Of a stretch of 64,000 nt of DNA, positions 52,212 through 62,685 are shown one piece after another. The number at the start of each line of letters is the position of its first letter. The first letter of the stretch is position 1. The notes below the pieces were generated by a model. That model was not told the DNA's origin, did not search any database, and saw only the letters and a program-made list of their open reading frames with translations. The stretch is from Pegea sp. RAD2-039. Its lineage: Eukaryota > Chordata > Thaliacea > Salpida > Salpidae. The DNA is taken from NCBI GenBank assembly GCA_034620365.1, contig JAQGEQ010000357.1, positions 62,001 to 126,000 on the forward strand. Direction: 5' to 3'. The position numbers and the translations under genes are program-made.

Positions 52212-53535
52212 ACTTTTTTCTGTTGCAACACTTTTTGAATAAACATCGTTATCAAATAAAACTAAAAATGCTATCTTTTAATTTTTTATTTTCAATAGCT
52301 AATTAAATAAAAAGAAAATATTAAAGAGCGATTTTGAGGAAAACGATAAAGAAAACAGTTTAATTTAATCATAATAGAAACAGAAGCTTAATGATTTGTT
52401 TATATCTTTTGATTTAAATTTGCATAATTAAATGTAAATACTAAAAACTATTTTTTGGTTCTCATAGATTTTCAGATAATCTTAAAATTATTTTTGTGTA
52501 AGCGTAGTATTTATATTCAATGAAATATAATTTTACAATTATCTATTGTATTGATAAAAATGGTCTGCTCACTTAAATTAATAATTAATATCTCTTATTA
52601 ATATTTTAAATTTCTTTTATTAAGATAGAAATTTGAATTTTACTAAAAGTAATTCATTTTAAAACTTAATAAAATTTCAAATCTATTAAGAAATAAAATT
52701 AGAAGCATATAGAAAATAATTTAAAGTTAATTTTTAAAAGTAATAAGCGTTTGCATAATTAGCTATTTTAACATAACTGAATGTTTATAATTTAGCTTTC
52801 TAAACAATTATAAAACTTAAATACATCAATTAATTAGCAGAAGCAACCTTAAAAACATTGAAAAAAATATTCCGTTAATAATTAGAAAAATTAAGTTTCT
52901 TTCATTTATTTTTTGTTTTATACTAACCACTAGTACTTACAACCTAAAAGAACTAACTTAGATGGTTTGAAAAACTTTTTTCGTATTTTTCGGAATAAAT
53001 CCGATAAATTGAAGAACAAATTTTTAAAATTTTTACTTTAAAGTGTTTTCATTGTTACTGACTTTTGAGATATGACGTAATGCAAAAAAATACTATTCAA
53101 AAATTTTTTTCTGAATTAAGCGACTTTTTATGAATTAGTTAAAAAATAATAGTTATATTACCGAGCTAAAAAATATGTAATAATTAAAAATAGAAATTTG
53201 TTTATCGGAACTTTAACGCAATTAGAAAGTAAGTTAAAACAAAGTTTTTAATTTTTATACTTTTACCTTCAAAATTTTCTAATATAATCATATTTTATTC
53301 AATAATTTATAAGAATTTTAATGCTTTAAAGATTATGTACTTTATCATAAAGATATCATAGTTGTGAAAAACACCAAAAAATTTGTCTCAGAGACAAGCG
53401 TGAATTGTAGGATGAAACTTTTACAAGTCATCTCTGAAAGAATTGAATTGTCCTTTCATCAAATATCTTTTTGATTTTACTTAAATTGTTTGAATATTTA
53501 TCTATTTTCACTTTTTTATATTATTAACATTCTAT
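52212..53535. other. AT-rich intergenic DNA
   Basis: No gene seen; homopolymer-rich. Confidence 0.5.
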
Positions 53536-53704
53536 GTTCACTGTTATATGTTTCGAGGACTACTGAAATGCCATGTGTTACATCTTTTGCTTTCTATATT
53601 TCTACCTTAATTATATATATTAGGTATTATTTGTGAAAATCTGGTTTAGCGAGAGGTGCTCTCTTTAGGCACCCTTCTTCGCGTTTATTGTAATAAATAA
53701 ATAA
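53536..53704 (+). repeat. Dispersed repeat family 2, copy 1
   Basis: The copy begins GTTCACTGTTATATG, continues GAGGACTACTGAAATGCCAT and GTGTTACATC, then TTTCTATATTTCTACCTTAA. It ends with a hairpin-forming GAGAGGTGCTCTCTTTAGG / CACCC segment, CTTCGCGTTTATTG, and TAATAAATAAATAAA. Near-identical to 63,731-63,890 over both halves. The end is an A/T-rich simple repeat. No ORF. Confidence 0.8.
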
Positions 53705-54358
53705 ATTTATTATAAATATTTGTAAAATTAAGTTAAATAGTTTTTGAAATAAATTGTACTAAAACTACTTTTATATAAAACGACTTTGTAGTAATATATT
53801 CACAAAACATAGAAATCGTTTAATTGTATGCAAAATATCAAATTATAAAATATTAACCAAAAACACATTATGTATTATGATTAATCACAATTTACTACTG
53901 TTACATACTTTTATTATTTTGTATACAGTTTTACAAAAATAAATATAGTACGATAAAATCGTATAAAAATTTACAAGTTAAACACCAAAACAACTTAATC
54001 TGTTCATTCATTCCTATTTGTTAAGCTATATATCGAAAAAAACATTCGTGTATTTAATACAATACTTTCTATAGTAAATACTAACTAAGCACCATTATTA
54101 TCATTTTTTTATAAATTAGTTTTGATTTATTTCTTATTAATACATACAGCTACAACGGAAATACTATGTTTAAATATGTTTAAAATCTTTCAAATACTGA
54201 TATCACGAAAGTTAATTCTAATTTGAAAAAGTTAAATTTGTATATTAGGAAATATAAATACATTAATAAAATTATAAGTCGCCTTTGTTTATATCAATAT
54301 TAATTATCTTTTTTTTATATACAAAAACCAATGCGCAGTTCATGAACTTATTGAAATA
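53705..54358. other. AT-rich intergenic DNA
   Basis: No gene seen; the right end is probably the 3' UTR of the minus-strand gene that stops at 54,359. Confidence 0.45.
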
Positions 54359-55225
54359 TTAAGTAGCCATTGCATTAGAGTAAGATTCAGAAGAAAAATC
54401 ATCCTTTTTAAGACTTTGACTTGGAGGTTGTATCTTGATGTAAGGTGAAAAGTTAGAGTTCATTCCTTCCTTGCTAGCTGTCATCTCTTCACATAAAGAT
54501 TTTTCAGGATCAAACCATTCTTGCCTTTTAGTCCTAGCTTTTAACTTACAAATAAGAAAAGCGACCATTAGAAGTAATGAGAAAGCAAATATAGACACTC
54601 CAACCATGCAGTAAACACCTCCAACAGAATAATCAAGTGATTGTGATGAGTTTGAAAAGCTTCTTTCGGAAAAATTTTCAAAATCTGAATTTGCTGTAGG
54701 TACTGGTAGAGATGCAATGTCATATTCAATCAATGAATCATTTGAAGTTATAGGTGATGTCGTGTTTTTAAATCCCACAATGGTTTCATATGAAGTTGAA
54801 ATATTCGCTGGGTTTGAAACTTCAATTTCTTTAGTGCTTGGAGTCTTAAAGTTATGCTCTTTAAATTCATCTTCTGTTACTGCTGCTGGTGACTTTGAAT
54901 CAAATCTGATGTTATCATCTTTTTTTGGAGACTCAAAAATAAAATCAAAAAAACTTTTTTTTGGTTTCTTAAATGATGATTCAAAATCTATGAAATTAAA
55001 ATGTGAGTTTTCTGATGGCTTATGATCAGAATCCACAAAATCATCCTCTGAAATTTTCGGTGGTGACTGATCTGGTAAGGTATCAGTTTTTAGAGGTGAT
55101 GTAAACATAAAAGGGAAGGAATCCTGAAATAAATCCACAACTGATGAAAAATTACTAAAAATATTTGGTACTGTAGGTGGTCCATATCGATAATCTTTAA
55201 AACTTAAATAATACGCAAACTTCAT
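54359..55225 (-). CDS. Unrecognised single-pass membrane protein
   Basis: An uninterrupted 288-codon frame on the minus strand, ATG at 55,223-55,225 and TAG-region stop at 54,359. The first 200 residues are Ser/Asp/Phe/Pro-rich and low in complexity, with repeated F-x-S-P-x-K and KPKKSFFDF segments and several N-x-S/T sites (NFSS, NIST, NTTS, NSSQS). One strong transmembrane segment follows at about residues 203-227 (YCMVGVSIFAFSLLLMVAFL), then a basic stop-transfer stretch KLKARTKRQ, then a cytoplasmic tail QEWFDPEKSLCEEMTASKEG with PPSQSLKK. No signal peptide is visible, so an upstream exon may carry it. An acceptor TTTTTCAG about 30 bases upstream allows that, or marks trans-splicing. Family unknown. 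Confidence 0.65.
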   Translation of the reverse strand: MKFAYYLSFKDYRYGPPTVPNIFSNFSSVVDLFQDSFPFMFTSPLKTDTLPDQSPPKISEDDFVDSDHKPSENSHFNFIDFESSFKKPKKSFFDFIFESPKKDDNIRFDSKSPAAVTEDEFKEHNFKTPSTKEIEVSNPANISTSYETIVGFKNTTSPITSNDSLIEYDIASLPVPTANSDFENFSERSFSNSSQSLDYSVGGVYCMVGVSIFAFSLLLMVAFLICKLKARTKRQEWFDPEKSLCEEMTASKEGMNSNFSPYIKIQPPSQSLKKDDFSSESYSNAMAT

Positions 55226-56263
55226 ATTTTGATTTAAGTTTTTACAAATTGCTGAAAAATTCCTTTCAATATATATTTGTTAGCAAAGACCTTTTGCAAA
55301 TATAATTAATTGATGAACAAATCTTACTGTAAACTCATTTAAGTTCTACTAAATCTCTAAACAGTTATTAATAATTCAAATATATTTACAAGTTCTAGTT
55401 CAAGTTATGTTCAATATTTCAACAGAATAAACTACTTACTAATTGAAAGATATATTTATCAAGGGGTATATGTTTTCCTTTTTCATCAGTTATAAAAACT
55501 TTGATGAAACAAACAAAACAGTATCTTGCAAATAGAGGCTTTGCTATAACTACAAAATCAACAAAACCAACATATCAAGAAGTACTTGGCAGAAACATCA
55601 CAATATTATATCATAAAGTTCTTATTTTGTAACTTATTTATTATAAAATACTTCCGATAAATTAATTAAAATGATAAAACACCTTTAATAAAGATTTAAT
55701 TGATATAAACATTTTGTTCAAACCCCAAATAGAGTAATACCTTTAAGATATTTAAATATCTATAAAAAGATGACGTCATGAAAGAAAGGGTTGACCGTCA
55801 GGACTTCAGAAACAGAATAAAGTGGCGGGGACCCTACTGAAACCAGATTAATTTTAGTGAAACCCTAACCTTTACATAGATTATTAAAGATTGAAAAATG
55901 ATTTATTCAAACTTTTTTGTACAAATTTTATTGATTAATTTCATTACAAAAAACAACAATAACAACAAAAAGACATCTAAATAAAAAACAAGAAGAAATG
56001 TTCTTTTCAAATTAATCAATTAGTTGAATATGAATTAGATGGATTTATTGATTAAATGACAGATACATGATAAGCAGCTAATTACAAGCTGGTTCATCAC
56101 AGTGTCATCAAATTTCAGCAATTTTTAAAAGAAAAATCAGAAGCTTATCAAGTTGCTTCTTTTTCTTGTGAATTGGTTTTAGTAAATGTTTTACATTATA
56201 AATAAAAATTAAAGAAAAAAAATGATACGAAAGCTTATTAAAAGCAGCGATATATGGGGTCTT
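55226..56263. other. Intergenic DNA between the membrane-protein gene and the syntaxin gene
   Basis: AT-rich, about 1 kb. It contains one TGACGTCA palindrome (55,771-55,778), next to a short GC-richer patch at 55,785-55,870 with no ORF. Confidence 0.5.
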
Positions 56264-57742
56264 TTATTTTGATCTAAAACTAAATACGATGACAATAACT
56301 AATATGACAACAACAACAACAGCAATTGCTCCACACCAAAGCTTCTTCTTTCTTAGGCTATGCTGTAATAGAAAATAAAGATTATTTTGATTCTAGTTTC
56401 TTTAATTGAAGTATCAAGACACAAATGATTGAAAATGAGAAGATATGAGACCTTTTTTTGGACAGCTTCAACCAGATTCTTTTGACCGCTTTCAACTTGG
56501 ATTTCTGCTTGTCCAATATTGTCTTCTATACGATCTATTAAACAGTTAGTGATTAAACAATTATCAACAAATAATTCGTAATTTTTGGTAAGCTGAAGCA
56601 GTAGATGGAAAGAAGTTGACATCTACACTTTCTTCCTTTCTGCGCATGCGCTTTGATTATGATAAAAAGTAGCGTACCCTGAACTATCCTCGCTACTTAG
56701 GTCGGATATTTAGTAACGTGGTCTAGTGACCTGGGACCGTCAAAGGTCAACGCTTTTGTGGTTTTATTTTAGACTCTTCCTGTCCTAACAGGGACACTGC
56801 AGTGGTACTAATTACGAATTAAGAGTGAACACTTACCAATAGTCTCTCCACCTTCAGCTACTATCAATTGCAAATCTTTAAATATTTCATTGACGCTTGT
56901 GATATTCTCCTAAAATCAATTTGATGTTAGTAAATAAGAAGATTATTCAGATTGAATCACCTCTAGCTCCAGTAACTCACGTTCACGATCTTGTAGTAGA
57001 GAGATATCAGCATCACTGAGAGGGTCCTGAAGAAGCTGAGCCTGATGTAGATCACTTGAAAGATACTTGGTTGAAAAGAGTCAAGTGATGAGTAAAAGTT
57101 ATTACGTTTTCTCAGTGTTTGAATGATAGCTGATGCTGTGTTGTTGTTTGCTTCTGTTAATCATTTGCTTTTCTACCTGTATAGCTTCACTTTGAATATA
57201 ATTAAATCTGCTCAGGCAATGTTCAAATCTCTTTGTTACATCTTCAACTTCTTGTCTTTCAAGACTCTAGAATTTTATAAATATTAAAAAGAGTTTATGG
57301 TGAGTCCTCAGCAGCTAACATTTTCATCACCAGTAACCATCTCTTTAATCTTCTTTAAATGATTTGTTGTATTTTCAATCGTTTGTAAAGTTGTAGACTG
57401 AACATGTTGGCTAAAACAAAAGTTTCAGTTGTAGAAAGTAGCAGACTTATATTCACTTACAATTTCTTCCAAATACTCGATTCTAAGCCGCTTGATTTCA
57501 ACTCTTCAACATTAATCCTTTCAACTGTAACAGATTTTAGTCAAAAGAAGTAGCAACAGACTAAATTTTCACTTTAAACGTTTATAATCAACAACAATAG
57601 TTTTAAAAGTGGATAGAAAAACGTTTTGGACAATTAGAATTTAATTGAAATGTTTTGGAATAAACTTACGATTAGTTTCAATTTTTGAGGTGTTTGAGTT
57701 GACCACGTTGTACAAGCGTTTATAAGTTGCATGAGAAGACAT
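56264..57742 (-). CDS. STX12: Syntaxin-7/12-type endosomal Qa-SNARE with altered zero layer
   Basis: Eight exons: 57,670-57,742; 57,461-57,524; 57,320-57,410; 57,177-57,266; 56,961-57,065; 56,837-56,909; 56,452-56,534; 56,264-56,362. All joins keep frame, giving about 225 residues. An N-terminal helical part (short for an Habc domain) is followed by the SNARE motif from about residue 140: REREL, then NEIFKDLQLIVAEGGETIDR, then IEDNIGQAEIQV. A C-terminal membrane anchor follows (LWCGAIAVVVVVILVIVIVF) with a tiny luminal tail. F-K-D-L and I-D-x-I-E-x-N match syntaxins 7 and 12, which drive late-endosome and recycling-endosome fusion. The zero-layer Gln of those proteins (HEQGD or HDQGD) is Gly here (AEGGE). 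The intron 56,535-56,836 carries dispersed repeat family 1. STX7 versus STX12 cannot be decided. Confidence 0.85.
56595..56800 (+). repeat. Dispersed repeat family 1, copy 3 (inside a syntaxin intron)
   Basis: It fills most of a syntaxin intron. Blocks AAGTTGACATCTACA, TTTCTGCGCATGCGCTTTGA, TTTAGTAACGTGGTCTAGTG, AACGCTTTTGTGG and CCTGTCCTAACAGGG occur in the same order as in copy 1 at 7,940-8,150. It lies on the strand opposite to the host gene, while copy 1 lies on the same strand as its host. Confidence 0.78.
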
Positions 57743-60023
57743 GTCATATATTCAAACCATCAAATCAAAACTAACAAATATATCAGCTGTTGAAGAAATT
57801 ATTATTTTGAGATTTTCATTTCAAGAAAATTGACAAATCAAATAAACTCATTATGAAATCATTAAATAAAGAAAGACATTTTAAATTAAAAGTCCAATAT
57901 GATAAAATTATGTTATGGCACTATTCAATAACAAAAAAAATAAGTAAAAAATGCAAGAATTAAGTAATAATTGACAATTATAAAAACTTGTATTAATAAT
58001 TTCACCTTTTTAAGGACAACAAATCTTTAAAGATCTTCAAGTTATATTTTCTGTTTTAGTTAAAAGTATTTCAAAAATATCAACTGATAAAAATCAATAT
58101 AAGAGCTATTAAATAGATTAAAAAGTTCTATTGGAATAAAAATTCTATCACATAACTATTTAACCACATATTTTTACAAATAATCTTATTTAGGCTTCTT
58201 CATATGAAAATAAATAATTTTATTTATCTATTGATCACATGACAGCATATAGACCTCCTATAATGAAAACAAAACAAAATGACTGCATAAAAATAAAGAA
58301 AAGAACTAAAGTCATACATAAGTAAAATTGAACAAATATAAACACTACAGAGATATAACTATAATAGAGCTAGAAATATAAAAAAGGAGAGAAACTAAAG
58401 AAACTAGTACTATATATCAGTTTGACAAGATTACTTAAATCATACTTTTTTAATATACTTTTAAAAAAGTGATAGTTTTTGTTGAAGCGGTGAAAGCAAT
58501 TTTCAATTGCACATTTATTTGAAGTACTTATTAGTAAACATATTATCACTTGATAAGACATTTAATAATTATGCCATGCCATGTGACTATGTTAATCTAT
58601 AATTTGTTTTATGTTTCAACAATTTCTTTTTAAGATAAACAACTTTCATTTTCAGTGGTCAATGAAAAACATTTTTTTATTTTAAGTTATAAATGACCTA
58701 AAAAATACTTAAACAAAAAGAGATCAACAAATTTCACAAAACAAATATAATTATGTAAGTTTCAAAGGTCAATATTTTTCAAAATATCTTATTTTACTCT
58801 CATAGTAAAAACAAGTTGAAAATAGATGATGCAAAATTCAATATATGAAAAGCAAAAGTTTTTAAACAATCAAGAAAAATAAGTCATGATGTTAAAATTG
58901 ATATTTCAAAAGAATTTGTTTATTACAAAAGTTGGAAGAAATTAATAAAGTTTATTAATTGACTTAAATTGAAAATTAGCTAAATGTAATCTTAGAGAGA
59001 AATTAAAAAAAATCATAAATATTAATTACCAAGAAAAGATTAAAATATCAATATTCAAAAATGATTTCAAATCAAACTAAGCAATAAAGCAATCTCAATT
59101 TACTAATGAACTTAATAATTGTTTATATAATTATGTAAGACTTAGGAAGTTGCTTATGATATAAATAAAAATATTATCAACAATCTTTTTCAATAAGCAA
59201 TTTAAAATTAAATCAAACTTATGTTACATAAAAGAAAAAAATAGTATTTACAAAAATTATATTCTTTAACATCAATAATAAACTCTTAGACTGAAATATT
59301 AATTTCAAGAGAATTAAATAGTTTTAATAAAGGTGTTTTTTTTAACAAATAACATAAATTGCAATTACAAACTAAAAATTCTCATAAATTAAACAGTTGA
59401 ATGAAAAACATGATAATTTTAAAATGATAAAACTCAGAAATAACTTTTGTATAGTAGTTTTTTATTAAAGTTTAAAAAGATACAATACCAAATAACACAT
59501 AATAAATAATTGTACAAAAGCTAGTACCTTATCTCTTAAAGCATAATTATTAAGATAAAGACATCTTAAAATCTTATTAGAACTATAAAAAAATAAACCA
59601 TTTTCAGTTTCATAATTAAAGTTGAGTTTTGTTTTTACTTATTTTCATTTTCAATTTATATGACGTAAGTTCAACCATAATATTTACTTTAAAATATTCT
59701 AAAAGTTTCAAAGCCATCTAAGCTAAAAATTTGTAATAATAATAATCCATTAAAACTTTTTAAAGTAAAAGTTATTTCTAGACTTTAGGGAGGTAACATT
59801 TTCCTTGTTGAACAAGAAGCATTATGCATTCTAAATTTTTATAAGGAGAAAGTGAAATCACGTGGAAAAATGGAAAGTTACCCCATTTATTAAACCATTT
59901 TTTAAATTTTTTAAGGAACAACTAGCACCTTATGCACTCATTCGGAGGATTTTTGAGCACCCTCATTTTAAACACAATATTTGTTAGTAAGACACATATC
60001 CTTGACTTGATGTTGTGATTATA
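57743..60023. other. AT-rich intergenic DNA upstream of the syntaxin gene
   Basis: No gene seen. A 63-codon reverse frame at 58,370-58,561 is low-complexity and not supported. Confidence 0.5.
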
Positions 60024-60230
60024 TTATTTGCGAAAATGTGTGTTAGTGAGAGGTGCTCTCTTCAGGCACCCTCCTTAGCATTTATTCTAATAAATAAAAA
60101 AATAAATATATATATTTTCTATATTTCTACCCTAATTATATATAATGATGATAATATTTAAGAGAGCGTATCTTAGCGAAAGGTGCTCTTTTCAGGCACT
60201 CTCCTTTGAGTTAATTGTAATAGATAAATA
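60024..60230 (+). repeat. Dispersed repeat family 2, two partial copies in tandem
   Basis: The first (about 60,024-60,100) reads TTTGCGAAAATGTGTGTTAG, TGAGAGGTGCTCTCTTCAGG, CACCCTCC and ends TAATAAATAAAAA. The second (about 60,116-60,230) begins TTCTATATTTCTACCCTAA, keeps GCGAAAGGTGCTCTTTTCAGG, CACTCTCC and ends TGTAATAGATAAATAA. Both lack the GAGGACTACTGAAATGCC block found in the full copies. Confidence 0.75.
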
Positions 60231-62685
60231 AGTGAATTAATAATGCTGTCCTGTTTCACTCGAATACGGCAACGCGTGCTTCAGAAAAAGCGTAATAAAC
60301 AAAACGTAGTGAAAAGGAATTGGAAAGTTTTTAATTTCCTTCCTCTTCCTTAATGGTAATTTTTCTTCTCTATTCTTCGGTTGTTTGCGGAGTACAGCTT
60401 GTTTACTGATTAGTAAAATATTATTTGAAATTTAACAATCTATGTAAACTTAAATTTCAAAACGAATTTTAATTTGTTTTATGCTCTATATGGATTACGA
60501 TTATCGGATGATATTTCAACTTTGATTAAATTTAATTATTTTTCTTCAACTTAATTAATTGCTAGACAAGCATTTAATAGGTTTAATTTAAAAAGAACTT
60601 TACAAACTAAATTTGTAAATAGATTACTTTAAGCAGATTTGCAAAAAGAAATGTTTTCATTTAAAATATAAAATTTGTTTTATGCAATTTTCCCATATAA
60701 GCCATACAGAAAATGGCAGAAAAATTGAAGATGTTGAAGCAACTTCTTCAAAGTAGTTTTTTTAATTTTTCAGATGGTTGAATTAATTTGCTTACTCAGA
60801 GTTGCGCTATACATCTTATACACTAATCTCATTGTACATATGCACATCAAAAAGTTTTATAAATTTGAGTAGCTTATCTTTTTAATTAATTTATCGATCA
60901 TGGCGAAACAGAAGAGTATCCGCCTCCATAAGTTTACAATAGCAGTACTTCAGATCACTAGTTTATCAGATAATTTATTAGCGGCGCATCTATTTTTATA
61001 TCATATTGCGATCTTGAATTTGATAGAAATTAGATAAACTTTAGAGATGTGTTATCATTTCAGTAGTATAGTAAAGAATATATATTCCAAGAAGAAGTTA
61101 TTCAAAGGCTAAATTAGCACTTTGAGTTCTGTATAAAATTATTAATCTAGAAAAATATTTGGAAACAGTCGACCTAACCTCTGGAGCTAAAAGCTTTATA
61201 AACTTTTGCTTATTTTAGATGACGATGCTCCTATGATGTAGGAAAGAGTGACAACAGTGAAAAAAAGTCCCTGATGAAAAGCTTACTTATCAAAGCTCAG
61301 GGGGCCAAAGTTTCGAGCTAGATCTTGGTAGATGTCTAAGGTTAAATTTGAAATTGGAATTTCTGTCAAAACTATATAATATATATATTAATCTAAGACA
61401 GTTTAATAAAAAGGAGAAAGCTTGAAGTCTTCAGAAAAACCACTTAAGTCTTACTTTTTTATATACTGGCCCTAAATCTAAACATAGCATATATATATTG
61501 CATGTACTTTTGACTTTCAAATACGAGTTACAAATAAGCTGAAACAGCTGTAGTCTTATATTTATTTATTTTTTTAAATAACTATTGATGACAGGCGTTG
61601 AAACTGAACTTTAGATAAGTTAAGCGAGTTGAGAAATAGTTATATACTAACTTTATAACTGCTGTGTTTGCTGCAACAAAGAATGTTGTTTTGTAATTTT
61701 ACTTAGTACTAATTTGAAAGTACCATAACTTGAGATCTGAAATACTTAGGCTTCTTAGAAAGGTTTAAACTCTAATTAACGTTGAAGACGATTATGCTTT
61801 TCTTATGAGTATCTTTAAGCAGAAAGTAAGTTTTTAAAATTAAGAACAAATACAAATATCTTCAGCAACAAATAAAAGTGAAAAACTACGATCAAAGATG
61901 TCACCTAGAAGCCACATTAATACATCTACTTAAAGAAGGTCCAAATCTTGTGTATGGGTCGTCTTCATCGATGACACAGAAGAGACAGCAGCACTGGTAG
62001 CAAAAATTTTCAAAAATTTGTTAAAATGAAATATTTTTAAACACGATGTAATACATCACAAAATAACTTGACAAATATAATAACTTTTTTATTAATAAAA
62101 TTATAATTTTATACGCGCATTTTAAACAAACAAAAATACAATTTTAACCTTTTGTGTTAAATCATGTGTAAATATAAGTTCGAAAACAAAGACCACAAAA
62201 AATCTTTTTGGTTTCCTTCATGTTTAGTCTCATATTTTGTCTATGAAGTTAGTACAAGTTATTCACCCATGAACTTTTTCAATTAGCTCTTTAAAACATA
62301 ACTTTAAATTTATCTATGTCGACTAAAACAGAATAGTTTTATTTGTTAAAAGCTAAAGAAGTAAAATAAATTAGAATTTTTATTATATATTATTTTATAT
62401 ATAGAAATTATTATTAATTTTTTATGTTTGAACTAAATCAGTGTTTCTTATTTATACTTTTTTAATTTTTTAAAGTTTGTTTTGAAATGTGTTTATTTTT
62501 GTTATGTTGTTTATAAGCACTGCTTTTATTACATGAGAAATAGTTTTACATTTTTAGGCAATAATCTTTTAATAACATTTAATTCTAAATTAATAACCAA
62601 GTAATCATAATAAGTTCTAAATGTTTAAGAAAATCAAATGTTTGTTTCATTTATTTTCAGGTTTAAGTTTTGATGTTGAAGTAAC
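60231..62685. other. Intergenic DNA upstream of the lysyl hydroxylase gene
   Basis: AT-rich with a few GC-richer patches (60,250-60,300; 60,890-60,960; 61,240-61,340) lacking long frames. No gene recognised. The end carries the acceptor TTATTTTCAG at 62,651-62,660. Confidence 0.5.
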
